A stretch of DNA of 64,000 nt from Arthrobacter saudimassiliensis. Lineage in GTDB: Bacteria > Actinomycetota > Actinomycetes > Actinomycetales > Micrococcaceae. How positions within the stretch are numbered: position 1 is the stretch's first letter; every line of letters starts with the position of its first letter. A program made the position numbers and the translations under genes. Below the pieces are notes generated by a model. It was not told the origin of the DNA. It saw only the letters and a program-made list of their open reading frames with translations, and did no database searches. This document shows positions 34,555 to 42,677 of this stretch, piece after piece. The stretch lies in assembly GCA_900016675.1 (NCBI GenBank), contig LN483070.1:868001-932000 (forward strand). The letters run 5' to 3'.

Positions 34555-34917
34555 TCAGGGGCAGCCGGTGCGGGCTGCCAGTGAGAGCATGGTCTCGGCG
34601 CCGCAGGAACGGAAAGAGCCGAGCATGGCGGACACGGCAGCCACGTCGTAGCTTCCCAGGTGGTGCTGGGCCGTCGAGGCGAGTGCGGAGAGGCGGGCTG
34701 CCCCGGCCATATGGCTGGCGGTCTTGATGGACAGGACCACATCCATGGCTGCCGCGGCGTCGTCTTCGAGGCAGGCGGTTTCCAGCCGGGCGTAGCGGCT
34801 GTCCCACATGCTGATGTAGTTGCGCACGAAGGCAGCCGTCGCCTCGGTGCCCATCTGCTCGTGCAGTTCCTGCAGCAGGGCCCGGGCAAGCAGGGGAGGC
34901 CGCTCCTCGCGGGTCAT
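34555..34917 (-). CDS. Hpt-like protein lacking the phospho-accepting histidine
   Basis: 120 residues predicted as a small helical bundle. The segment VLSIKTASHMAGAARLSAL aligns with the Hpt signature (AHxLKGxxxxxGAxxL): Ile65-Lys66 and Gly72-Ala73-Ala74-Arg75-Leu76 match, but the invariant His is Leu63. His70 is seven residues away and faces elsewhere in the known fold. It may be a pseudo-Hpt that binds response regulators without phosphotransfer. It is convergent with the response regulator gene, 53 bp away. A GTG three bases upstream of the ATG is an alternative start. Confidence 0.6.
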   Translation of the reverse strand: MTREERPPLLARALLQELHEQMGTEATAAFVRNYISMWDSRYARLETACLEDDAAAAMDVVLSIKTASHMAGAARLSALASTAQHHLGSYDVAAVSAMLGSFRSCGAETMLSLAARTGCP

Positions 34918-35173
34918 CACAGCCGGCCCTGGGACGGGTCGGCCGGCCCGGAACGGCAGCAGGCGGAGCTGGATGGGAGGTGGATGGTGGGGGCCCCTTC
35001 ACCTTGGTCGATGGGAATTGCCCTGCCAGCCTGCCATCGCAGCCTCAACGCTGATCCACGTAACGCTCAAGATCGCTGCAACTTTGCGTATGTCCCCGCA
35101 CAGCTTCGCCGGGAGGCCGCCGACGGTGCCGGCTCCCGCCGGGGGAGCGACGGCGCCGTCGGCAGCGCGTGCC

Positions 35174-36583
35174 TTAGTCGGCGATGTAGAGCAGCCGCTT
35201 GTTGACGAACTCGTCCATGCCGAGCGGGCCCAGTTCCCGGCCGTAGCCGGAGCGCTTGACGCCGCCGAACGGCATGTCGGCGCCCTCGCCCTCAGCCGCG
35301 TTGACGGCCGCCATGCCGGACTGGAGGCGATTGGCAACGGCCCGGGCGCGGTCCTCGTCGGTGCTGAACACGGCGGCGCCGAGCCCGTAGTCGCTGTCGT
35401 TGGCCAGCCGCACCGCCTCGTCGTCGTCGGCCACCTGGTAGACGACGACGGCCGGCCCGAACAGCTCTTCGCGGTAGGCGCGCATTTCGGGCGTGATGCC
35501 GGTCAGCACCGCGGGCTCCACGTAGGCCCCGGGCCCGTCGATCCGCCGGCCGCCCGCGTGCAGGACGGCGCCCTTCTCGACCGCGTCGTTGATCTGCGCA
35601 ACGAGGGCATCCGCCGCGGCGGCCGAGGACAGCGGGGCGAAGGTGCCGGGCTCCTCTGCCATGGGATCACCCGGAACCAGGCCCTTGGCCAGGGCGGTCA
35701 GCTCGGCGACGAAGCCCTCGAAGAGGTCCTCGGTCACGATGATGCGCTTGTTCGAGTTGCAGGCCTGGCCGGTGTTGCCCATGCGGGTGGCGAACGCGGC
35801 CTCGGCGGCTGCCTTCACATCCGGGGTGTCAAGGATGATGTAGGGATCGGAGCCGCCCAGTTCCAGGACGACCTTCTTCAGGTTGCGGCCCGCGATCTCC
35901 GCGACTGCCGCACCCGCCCGCTCCGAACCAGTCAGCGACACGCCCTGCACGCGGGGATCGGCGATGATGTCGGCGATCTGCCCGTGGGTGGCGAAGACGT
36001 TGGTGTAGCCGCCGGCCGGGACGCCGGCGTCGTCCATCAGCTGCTGCAGCGCCAGCGCGGAGCGCGGGCAGTTCTCGGCGTGCTTGAGGATGATGGTGTT
36101 CCCCAGCATCAGGTTGGGGGCGGCGAAGCGGGCCACCTGGTAGTACGGGTAGTTCCACGGCATGATGCCCAGCAGCACACCCACGGGCAGCTTCTGGATC
36201 ACGGCGCGGCCGCCGTTGATCGGCTTGATCGGCTGGTCGGCGGCGAGCTCCGGGCCGTTCTCCGCGAAATAGGTGAAGATGTCCGCGCAGAATTCGACCT
36301 CGCCCTTGGACTCGGACAACGGCTTGCCCATTTCCTCGGTAATGATGGCGGCCAGCTCGTCGGCGCGTTCGGTGAAGAGTTCCGCGATGCGCGTGACGAC
36401 TTTGGCACGCTCCTCGATGGGGACGTCTTTCCAGGTCTCGAACGCGGCCTGGGCGCCGGCGAGGGCCTGCGCCACCTGGTCGTCGGTGGCGGTGGGGAAT
36501 TCCTCCAGCACCTCACCGGTGGCGGGGTTGACCACCCGGTAGGCGGTGCTGCGGTTGGAGGGGGTGGTGGAAGTGGCGGTCAC
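35174..36583 (-). CDS. NAD(P)-dependent aldehyde dehydrogenase, succinate-semialdehyde dehydrogenase-like
   Basis: 469 residues, full-length ALDH. Catalytic Cys275 is in GNTGQACNSNKR and the general base Glu241 in VLELGGSDPYII; Asn144 (MPWNYP) and Lys167 are also in place. The C-terminal GGVKRSGYGRELG is conserved. NTGQACNSNKR and the overall pattern fit the GabD/Sad group, but substrate cannot be fixed. GTG start with AGGAGCAGGAC directly upstream. An inverted repeat (36621-36651) lies 38 bp upstream and may be its operator. Confidence 0.9.
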   Translation of the reverse strand: MTATSTTPSNRSTAYRVVNPATGEVLEEFPTATDDQVAQALAGAQAAFETWKDVPIEERAKVVTRIAELFTERADELAAIITEEMGKPLSESKGEVEFCADIFTYFAENGPELAADQPIKPINGGRAVIQKLPVGVLLGIMPWNYPYYQVARFAAPNLMLGNTIILKHAENCPRSALALQQLMDDAGVPAGGYTNVFATHGQIADIIADPRVQGVSLTGSERAGAAVAEIAGRNLKKVVLELGGSDPYIILDTPDVKAAAEAAFATRMGNTGQACNSNKRIIVTEDLFEGFVAELTALAKGLVPGDPMAEEPGTFAPLSSAAAADALVAQINDAVEKGAVLHAGGRRIDGPGAYVEPAVLTGITPEMRAYREELFGPAVVVYQVADDDEAVRLANDSDYGLGAAVFSTDEDRARAVANRLQSGMAAVNAAEGEGADMPFGGVKRSGYGRELGPLGMDEFVNKRLLYIAD

Positions 36584-36620
36584 GTCCTGCTCCTATCGTT
36601 CCTGTGAGTTCCCTCATCTT

Positions 36621-36651
36621 CGCGTGTTTCGCCCCCGTTGGGAAACACGCG
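36621..36651. promoter_or_regulatory. 10-bp inverted repeat between divergent genes
   Basis: CGCGTGTTTC (36621-36630) and GAAACACGCG (36642-36651) are perfect complements with an 11-bp spacer. They lie 38 bp upstream of the aldehyde dehydrogenase and about 230 bp upstream of the surface-fibre operon. Looks like a dimeric regulator operator; the regulator is unknown. A smaller repeat (CGGTGT/ACACCG, 36689-36705) follows. Confidence 0.45.
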
Positions 36652-36878
36652 TACGCGTACGGGCCGAATACGTCGCCCGCAGCCGGCTCGGTGTCGAAAA
36701 CACCGGCGGGGAAGGGGAACCGTACCCGTTGTTGAGGCGCCCTTGCGGGGCGCTTGAGCGTTGCCGGAATGTTTCATGAACCCTGCGGACAGCAGCGCCC
36801 GATTCTTGAGCCGGCTACCGGAATCTGGTTTCAGCAGCGGGGAGGGACCCCGCGGCCTGACAGGGAACGGGGAACGAC

Positions 36879-37394
36879 ATGAACAAGATGACCAAGGGTG
36901 CACTGGCCACCGGCCTCGGCGTGGCGCTGCTGATCGGCGGCGGCGGAACCCTCGCCGTCTGGAACGACACGGCCCAGGCCAACGCCGGCACCATCGCCGC
37001 CGGTGACCTGAAGCTCGCCGCCGACCCCGGTACCTGGACCGTCAACGGCCAGAAGATCACGGATATCAAGGCCTACAAGATCGTCCCCGGCCAGACCCTG
37101 ACCTTCACCCAGAACGTCAACGTCACCCTGGTGGGCGACGCCATGAAGGCCAAGTTCGAGTACAACGGCATCCCCTCCAGCGCCGGAGGCTTTGTCAACA
37201 CGCTCAAGCTCGGCGCCGTCACCGTCACCCAGAACGGGAAGGCCCTCCCGGCGGAGCTCACCGCGGCCAACAACGGCACGGTCACCGTCACCGGCTCGGT
37301 CACCTTCGACGCGAACCTTCGGGACGCCACCAACGCGTCCCTGGACCTCTCGGGCATCGGCTACACGCTGACCCAGCTGCCGGTTTCCAAGTAG
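36879..37394 (+). CDS. Surface protein with alternate (SipW-type) signal peptide, probable fibre subunit
   Basis: 171 residues. The N-terminus NKMTKGALATGLGVALLIGG followed by GGTLAVWNDTAQA is the alternate signal-peptide type cleaved by SipW-like peptidases, in which an aromatic W-N/Y-W motif follows a Gly-rich core. The mature part is Thr/Val/Asn-rich beta structure with almost no cysteine. Actinobacterial proteins of this kind are compared with camelysin/TasA fibre subunits. It is the first gene of a five-gene set containing its probable peptidase. RBS GGGGAACG precedes the ATG. Confidence 0.8.
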   Translation: MNKMTKGALATGLGVALLIGGGGTLAVWNDTAQANAGTIAAGDLKLAADPGTWTVNGQKITDIKAYKIVPGQTLTFTQNVNVTLVGDAMKAKFEYNGIPSSAGGFVNTLKLGAVTVTQNGKALPAELTAANNGTVTVTGSVTFDANLRDATNASLDLSGIGYTLTQLPVSK

Positions 37395-37470
37395 TTCCTT
37401 CCCGCCAGGCGTTCCCCGGCTGCGCGCGGCACAGACCCGCCGCGCGCAGCCCGCTTCCAGGAGAGATCAG

Positions 37471-38043
37471 ATGCGCATCATCAGGACGTTGAAGGCCGCG
37501 GCACTTGTCGCCGCCGCCGTCGTGCTGGGGCTCCTGACCGCTTCGGGAAGCTACGCCTTGTGGAACGTCTTCGAGCCTGCCGGCTACGGCACGGTCCAGG
37601 CCGCCGACTTCAACGTGACCGTCAACGGACAGCCGGCGAACTCCACCGCAGTGCCGCTGGCCCTGGACCTGGGACAACTGGCCCCGGGCACCGCCTCGTA
37701 CCTGGAGGTGCCGCTGGGCAACTACAACAATGCGGGGTCGCCGATGGCCGTGACCGCCGCACTCTCCTCCGGAGCCGGCCCGCGCCTCGCAGCGGCCACT
37801 CCCGGCTACCAGCAGTGGGTCGAGGTCCGCGCCGCGTCCGTCCTGCGGCCCGGCGCCTGTGCCGCACAGGCCTACGGTGCCGTCGGCGCCGTACCGCCCC
37901 CCATCCGGATCGAGCAGGGAGCCACGGGCCGCGTCTGCGTCCAGGTGCTCCTGAAGAAGGACGCACCCGCCAGCCTGCTGGCCTCCGCTCCCCGGCTCTC
38001 CATTCCGGTCATCGTCACTTTCGACCAGGTCCCCGCGGCCTAG
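37471..38043 (+). CDS. Second SipW-type signal-peptide surface protein
   Basis: 190 residues. The leader ends LTASGSYALWNVFEPA, again with the ALWN motif after a Gly/Ser turn. The mature domain is beta-rich (FNVTVNGQPANSTAVPLALDLGQLAPG) and holds two cysteines (CAAQAYG and VCVQVLL) that may form a disulfide. It differs from the first substrate in length and sequence, so it is more likely an accessory or capping subunit than a duplicate. AGGAGAG precedes the ATG; 76 bp separate it from the first gene. Confidence 0.76.
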   Translation: MRIIRTLKAAALVAAAVVLGLLTASGSYALWNVFEPAGYGTVQAADFNVTVNGQPANSTAVPLALDLGQLAPGTASYLEVPLGNYNNAGSPMAVTAALSSGAGPRLAAATPGYQQWVEVRAASVLRPGACAAQAYGAVGAVPPPIRIEQGATGRVCVQVLLKKDAPASLLASAPRLSIPVIVTFDQVPAA

Positions 38044-38065
38044 AACACCCTTGGAAGAGGATCCC

Positions 38066-38794
38066 ATGTCGAACGGTAAAGCAGCCAAGCACCCGGCCCT
38101 GGCACTGGTCGGCTCACTGCTGAGCTACGTCGCCCTCTGCATCACCGTCCTGGCGGCGCTGGTGCTGATCGTGGTGCCGCTCCTCACCGGATCCCAGACC
38201 TACAGTGTGCTGACCAGCTCGATGGCTCCGCACTACGCGCCCGGCACCTTCCTGGTCGTCAAGCCGACCCCGTATAACGAACTGCAGGTCGGCGACGTGG
38301 TCACCTACCAGATGGAGTCCGGCAAGCCGGCCGTCATCACCCACCGCATCATCTCCTTCGGCGTCGACCAGGCCGGCAACCGAACCCTGATCACCCAGGG
38401 CGACAACAACGACATCGCAGACGAGCAGCCGGTGACCGAGCTCCAGGTCCGCGGCAAGCTCTTCTATGCCGTCCCGTTCGTCGGCTTCGCAGCGAACGCC
38501 CTGGGCAACACGGATCGCGGTGCGGCCGTACAGTGGGCCGCCGTGGGCCTGCTGGGCTACGGGGTCGTGACCCTGGTCCGCGGGACGCTGGCCCGCAAGC
38601 GCCGGGGCGGCCCGGCGGCCGGCCAGGGCGTGGAGGACGCCGGCGCGGAGGTCGCCCACCTGCCGGCATCCCGCATCGACGGGGCCGACGCCGTCGACCT
38701 GGACCATTCCGATCCGGTCCTGGGCGACTGCGACTGCGGTGCCGACCACCACGACGACTCGCGGTCCCTGCACCAGCGGAGGGTAGCCGTCTGA
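38066..38794 (+). CDS. sipW: SipW-like (ER-type) signal peptidase I
   Basis: 242 residues. Catalytic Ser52 lies in TSSMAPHYAPG and the usual Lys is replaced by His93 (VITHRII), the hallmark of the ER/SipW type; GDNND (112-116) is box E. Membrane helices flank the catalytic domain (about 12-40 and 145-168). The C-terminal tail is rich in Asp, His and Cys (LGDCDCGADHHDD) and may bind metal. The ATG was chosen for the AGAGG site; a TTG five codons upstream is possible. It should process the three alternate signal-peptide proteins around it. Confidence 0.88.
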   Translation: MSNGKAAKHPALALVGSLLSYVALCITVLAALVLIVVPLLTGSQTYSVLTSSMAPHYAPGTFLVVKPTPYNELQVGDVVTYQMESGKPAVITHRIISFGVDQAGNRTLITQGDNNDIADEQPVTELQVRGKLFYAVPFVGFAANALGNTDRGAAVQWAAVGLLGYGVVTLVRGTLARKRRGGPAAGQGVEDAGAEVAHLPASRIDGADAVDLDHSDPVLGDCDCGADHHDDSRSLHQRRVAV

Positions 38795-39756
38795 TGCAGT
38801 CGAGCACACCGCGCCGCCGCGGTACCCGGAGGCTCCTGGCCGCCGGGGCGACGGCGGCACTGGCCGGAACGCTGTCGCTGGCCTCCGGAGCTGCTGCGCA
38901 GGCCGAAGGGCAGTACCTTGAAGTCAGCGGAAACGGGACCGACTATCGTTCGGTCCTGACCGATCCCGTCTTTGCCGCCGAGCTGAGGCTCGTGCCGGGC
39001 GCGGCCGCCGGCTCCGCCCTTTGGGTGCGCAGCAGCGCCGAAGAACCGGCGGTGCTCTCGATGGCCGCAGTGACCACCCGGTCCGACAGCGGGCTGGCAG
39101 GCATCCTGGAGATCGGCGCCCGCGCTTCCGGTGAGGACTACGACCGGGTCCCCATGGGCGAGCCCGGACAATGCGCAGAGCTGGCCCGAAATTGGGAGCT
39201 CGCGCCCGGAGAGGTCCTCCGACTCGACCTGGAAGCGCTGCTGCCGTTGTCGGCTCCCAACTCGACGAAGAGTTCGACCGCCGACTTCGACCTGCTGTTC
39301 CTCCTTGAACCCTCCACTGCCGCCGGTGCAGGCGGTGCGTGCAGGAGCTACACGGAGCCGGAGCCGGAGCCGAAGCCGCAGCCGAAGCCGCAGCCGGAAC
39401 CCGGGCCCGGCGGTGACCGGGATACGGAGGGCACAGGGGCCGGGGACGCCACGGTCAACGGCGCCGGCACCGGCACGGACGGCGGCACAGGCCCGGACGG
39501 GCCGAATCCGACCGGCGGGCCGGGCCAGGCAGCTCCAGGCGAAGCCGTCGCGGCCGTCGCAGCCGGAACCGAACCCCTGCAGCCGGGCGCAGCCCTGCTC
39601 GATAAGTACGGCCGCTCGCTGCCGTCCCTGGCGCCGGCGTCCTTCGAAAGCACCGTGGAGCCGATTGCCCGCACCCTGCAGGGGGCGCTCATGCTGGTCC
39701 TGGGCGCCGCCTTCTGTGCGGCCGCGGTGCTGCGGATCAGGAATAATGCGGGATGA
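38794..39756 (+). CDS. Stalked surface protein with Pro-rich repeat and C-terminal membrane helix
   Basis: 320 residues, starting at the last base of the sipW stop. It has a Sec-type leader (RRRGTRRLLAAGATAALAG, cleavage near GAAAQA), a beta domain (about 38-188), then a stalk with Glu-Pro and Lys/Gln-Pro repeats (EPEPEPKPQPKPQPEPGPG) and a Gly/Thr-rich spacer, and a C-terminal membrane helix followed by a short basic tail. No LPXTG motif is present, so it is probably a membrane-held platform for the fibre proteins (inference). No clear homologue is recognised. Confidence 0.75.
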   Translation: MQSSTPRRRGTRRLLAAGATAALAGTLSLASGAAAQAEGQYLEVSGNGTDYRSVLTDPVFAAELRLVPGAAAGSALWVRSSAEEPAVLSMAAVTTRSDSGLAGILEIGARASGEDYDRVPMGEPGQCAELARNWELAPGEVLRLDLEALLPLSAPNSTKSSTADFDLLFLLEPSTAAGAGGACRSYTEPEPEPKPQPKPQPEPGPGGDRDTEGTGAGDATVNGAGTGTDGGTGPDGPNPTGGPGQAAPGEAVAAVAAGTEPLQPGAALLDKYGRSLPSLAPASFESTVEPIARTLQGALMLVLGAAFCAAAVLRIRNNAG

Positions 39757-39787
39757 CGACATGCACAACCGGGAGGGGGCCGGGCAG

Positions 39788-40348
39788 ATGAAGGCACAGT
39801 GGCTGACACGGCTTCGCGCGCAGCCGGGTTTCAAGGCGGCAGCCGTCGCGTTCTGCCTGACCCTGGTGCTGGGACTGGGCGGAGGTGCGGCCTACGCCTA
39901 CTGGCAGGCCTCGGCCCGCGCCGACATCACGGCATCGACCCAGCCGGAGCTGGCCCCGGTGCAGCAGCCGCTGCAGTGCAGTTCTCCCTGGCACAAGCGG
40001 ACGGAGCTGGCCTGGACGGCTGCGCCGGGGAATCCGCAGGGGACCAACTACCTGCTGACGTTTTCGGCAGGAAACCGTTCCGTGAGCTACATCCTCCCGC
40101 AGGAAACGCTGGGCATTGAGCTGTCGGACTATCGGCACAGCCTTCGGGATGTCTTTGGTGAGGGCTGGTGGCGCCAGCTGAACGTCAGCGTATCGACGGC
40201 GGTCTTCCCCACCTACGTCGCCGCGCCTGAGCGGGCGGGCAGGCAGACGGCACTGCTGACCTCACAGAACAATCCGTCCAGGACCTTGTGGTACATGCAG
40301 GGCGCGGCCATAGCCGACTTCAGCTGCGACAAGCCCTGGAACGCCTAG
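39788..40348 (+). CDS. Third SipW-type signal-peptide surface protein
   Basis: 186 residues from the ATG preceded by GGAGGGGG; ATGs at 39746 and 39761 are in frame and possible. The leader has a basic start, the core FKAAAVAFCLTLVLGLGGG and then AAYAYWQASARA, the Y-W form of the alternate signal-peptide motif. The mature part has two cysteines and a HKRTELAWTAAPG segment. It completes a set of three putative substrates for the adjacent SipW. Its stop is 1 bp from the stop of the opposing nhaA. Confidence 0.74.
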   Translation: MKAQWLTRLRAQPGFKAAAVAFCLTLVLGLGGGAAYAYWQASARADITASTQPELAPVQQPLQCSSPWHKRTELAWTAAPGNPQGTNYLLTFSAGNRSVSYILPQETLGIELSDYRHSLRDVFGEGWWRQLNVSVSTAVFPTYVAAPERAGRQTALLTSQNNPSRTLWYMQGAAIADFSCDKPWNA

Positions 40349-40349
40349 G

Positions 40350-41708
40350 TTAGGCCTGCCCCTCGTCATCATCATCAAACGCATCCGGGATCCCGTCCCG
40401 GTCCGTGTCCCGGCGCTCGCGCTCCTCGAGCACCCGGTATTGGTGGTTCCTGGTCAGCAGGATGGCCGACGCAGCCGCAGCCGCCAGCAGCGATGCCGTG
40501 AGGATGCCCAGCTTGGCGGCGGTGTTGGAGTCGGTGCCGGGGTCAAAGCTCAGGTCGTTGACCAGCAGCGAGACGGTGAACCCGATGCCGGACAGCACGC
40601 CCAGTCCGGCCAGGTCCACCCAGCGCAGGTCGGTGTCCAGCCGGGCGCGGGTGACGGTGGTGAGCAGCCATGTGGTCAGCAGGATGCCCAGCGGCTTGCC
40701 CAGCACCAGGCCGAGCACCACGCCCAGGGCCACCGGGTTGCTGATGACCTGCGCCATGCCTCCGCTGAGCACGACGCCGGCGGAGAACAACGCGAACACC
40801 GGCACCGCGAAACCGCTGGAAAACGGCCGGATGCGGTGCTCGAAGATCTCCGCGAGCCCGGGCCGACCGGCGGTGGGCGGCTCCGGCTCGTCTTGCCCGC
40901 GGCGCAGCACCGGCACCGTGAAGCCGAGCAGCACACCCGCGACCGTCGCATGCACTCCCGAGGCGTGCACCAGAGCCCAGGTGGCCAGAGCCAGCGGCAG
41001 CAGCACGGTCAGCGCGACCCACGGATGGCTCGCGAGGAAGGGGCGGACGGTCTGCACGAGGAGCGCGAAGGCCGCCAGCGGCAGCAGCGCCCAGCCCAGC
41101 AGCCCGAGGGACACGTCCGTGGAGTAGAAGAACGCGATAATGACGATCGCGATCAGGTCGTCGACCACGGCCAGGGTGAGCAGGAAGATGCGCAACGCGC
41201 CGGGCAGGTGGGAACCGATCACCGCCAGCACCGCCAGCGCAAAGGCGATGTCGGTGGCGGTGGGAATCGCCCATCCGCGCAGGCCGTCCAAACCGGCCGC
41301 AAGGTTCACTCCAACGTAGATCAGTGCCGGCACGGCGACGCCGCCCGCGGCCGCGGCGATCGGCACCACGGCCTTGGCCGGCTGCCGCAGGTCCCCGGCC
41401 ACGAACTCCCGTTTGAGCTCCAGCCCGACCATGAAGAAGAACACCGCCAGCAGCCCGTCGGCCGCCCACTCACCTACGGTCAGGCGCAGGTGCCACGGCT
41501 CGTAGCCCAGCTCGGTGTCCCGCAGCCCGAAGTACCAGCCGGCGGCGCCGGTGTTGGCCAGCACCAGGGCCACGACGGTGGCAGCCAGCAGCAGGAACCC
41601 GCCCACGGTCTCCTGGCGCAGGATTTCCCCGATGCGCAGATGCTCACGGTAGCTGCCCGGCCCGAGGACCACCCGGTGCGCTCCGCGGGCAGGCTCCGGT
41701 GGGCCCAT
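40350..41708 (-). CDS. nhaA: Na+/H+ antiporter NhaA with Asp-rich C-terminal extension
   Basis: 452 residues, exports Na+ in exchange for protons across the cell membrane. [18 protein letters not shown] and [17 protein letters not shown] carry the ion-binding aspartates of NhaA. The ATG at 41708 follows GAGAGGAG; the longer open frame upstream is not used. Unusual is the C-terminus, where [20 protein letters not shown] resembles a thrombospondin type 3 or EF-hand-like Ca2+ loop (DxDxDGxxD). This could make the transporter Ca2+-responsive, if the tail is on the right side of the membrane (inference). Confidence 0.94.
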   Translation of the reverse strand: MGPPEPARGAHRVVLGPGSYREHLRIGEILRQETVGGFLLLAATVVALVLANTGAAGWYFGLRDTELGYEPWHLRLTVGEWAADGLLAVFFFMVGLELKREFVAGDLRQPAKAVVPIAAAAGGVAVPALIYVGVNLAAGLDGLRGWAIPTATDIAFALAVLAVIGSHLPGALRIFLLTLAVVDDLIAIVIIAFFYSTDVSLGLLGWALLPLAAFALLVQTVRPFLASHPWVALTVLLPLALATWALVHASGVHATVAGVLLGFTVPVLRRGQDEPEPPTAGRPGLAEIFEHRIRPFSSGFAVPVFALFSAGVVLSGGMAQVISNPVALGVVLGLVLGKPLGILLTTWLLTTVTRARLDTDLRWVDLAGLGVLSGIGFTVSLLVNDLSFDPGTDSNTAAKLGILTASLLAAAAASAILLTRNHQYRVLEERERRDTDRDGIPDAFDDDDEGQA

Positions 41709-41802
41709 GAGGGCTCCTCTCGGTGGGATACGGCCAACCCCCAACACGTGCGGCCAGTCTAGGCTCGGGCGGCGGGACAGGCACCCCGGGGTGCGCAAAA
41801 CG

Positions 41803-41848
41803 ACGACGGCGGGGACCGCGGAAAGCAGTCCGCGGTCCCCGCCGTCGT
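41803..41848 (-). terminator. Strong terminator after the SCO4848/DUF2505 operon
   Basis: Perfect 20-bp stem (41803-41822 with 41829-41848) and a 6-nt loop. Read on the minus strand it is followed by CGTTTTGCG. It ends the operon of the small membrane protein at 41867 and separates it from nhaA. Confidence 0.8.
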
Positions 41849-41866
41849 ACAGCGGCCGGAAGGAAG

Positions 41867-42088
41867 CTAGCCCATCAGGGCCCGCACGCCGATGATCGCC
41901 GTCGCCAGGCCGAAGACCATCGAGGTGCTGATCAGCATCAGGGTCACCATCAGGGAGCGGGTCATGGCGCCGTTTTCCTCACGGGAGGCCGGATCAGCGA
42001 TCGCCTTGCGGAGGAACGGAGGCCAGACCACGATGTTCCAGAGGCCGGCGACCACGAGCACGACGGCCAGGACGGGAGGCAGTTCCAC
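41867..42088 (-). CDS. SCO4848-family small membrane protein
   Basis: 73 residues with two membrane helices ([20 protein letters not shown] and [19 protein letters not shown]) separated by a polar loop [20 protein letters not shown]. Length and the W-P-x-F-x-R-K-I-x-D-P pattern after helix 1 match the SCO4848 family, conserved in actinobacteria and of unknown function. The GTG start directly follows the stop of the DUF2505 gene, so the two are translated together. Confidence 0.72.
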   Translation of the reverse strand: MELPPVLAVVLVVAGLWNIVVWPPFLRKAIADPASREENGAMTRSLMVTLMLISTSMVFGLATAIIGVRALMG

Positions 42089-42586
42089 CTAGTTGGCCCC
42101 GATCCACTTGCCGGCCTGGGTGGCCTGGATGGTCAACGCCTTGCCGATCATCGGCTCCGCCGCCTTGGCGATCTTGTCGCCGAGGAAGGGAATGGAGGAG
42201 CTGACGGTGCCCTCCACCTCAACCGTGGTGCCGGCCCCGCCGGCCACCAGGCGCTGCTCGGCGTTGACCTTCAGGGGAACGCCGGCGACGGACAGGTCGA
42301 TGACCGCGGCCCGGGAGCCGTCCGCAGCCGGGGCCGACCACTGCTCGCGCTGGGTCACCTTCAGCGTCTCGCCGACGAACTTGCGGGCGATGTCCGGCAT
42401 CCGGGTGGTGGGCAGGGTGCGTACGGCGGTCAGGACGAACGCGCCGGCGACCTCGCCGTCGATCTCCAGGGACTGCAGGGAGCCGCCCACGTGTTCGCTG
42501 ACGCTGCGCAGGAAACCCTCATCGGTGAAGGTCGCGGTGACGGTTTCGACGTCGTGGGGCAGGCTGGTCGATGCGCTCAGGGCCAT
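42089..42586 (-). CDS. DUF2505 domain protein
   Basis: 165 residues with the polyketide-cyclase/START-like alternation of beta strands and a long C-terminal helix. The start SASTSLPHDVETVTATFTDEGFLR and the end IPFLGDKIAKAAEPMIGKAL match DUF2505, an actinobacterial family of unknown function that probably binds a hydrophobic ligand. GGAGG lies before the ATG. Operon partner of the SCO4848-like gene immediately downstream. Confidence 0.82.
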   Translation of the reverse strand: MALSASTSLPHDVETVTATFTDEGFLRSVSEHVGGSLQSLEIDGEVAGAFVLTAVRTLPTTRMPDIARKFVGETLKVTQREQWSAPAADGSRAAVIDLSVAGVPLKVNAEQRLVAGGAGTTVEVEGTVSSSIPFLGDKIAKAAEPMIGKALTIQATQAGKWIGAN

Positions 42587-42613
42587 GGGTCCTCCATAGG
42601 TTTGTCTCGGGTG

Positions 42614-42632
42614 CGGCGGGCAGCGCCCGCCG
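42614..42632 (-). terminator. Short GC hairpin after the lipoprotein gene
   Basis: CGGCGGGC (42614-42621) pairs with GCCCGCCG (42625-42632) around an AGC loop. It lies 46 bp beyond the stop of the lipoprotein gene on the minus strand and just upstream of the DUF2505 leader. No U-tract is present. Confidence 0.45.
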
Positions 42633-42677
42633 GGCCAGAGACCATCCTATGGGGCCGGAGCCCCTGAACCGATCCGG

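Noticed and set aside
34820-36607. 595-codon plus-strand open frame
   Set aside because: Antisense of the aldehyde dehydrogenase, which has all catalytic residues.
39355-39410. Short GAGCCG/AAGCCG tandem repeat as a non-coding element
   Set aside because: It encodes the Glu/Lys/Gln-Pro stalk of the surface protein in frame.
36879-40348. Sortase-dependent pilus locus
   Set aside because: No LPXTG motif, pilin motif or sortase gene is visible; the peptidase is of the SipW signal-peptidase type.
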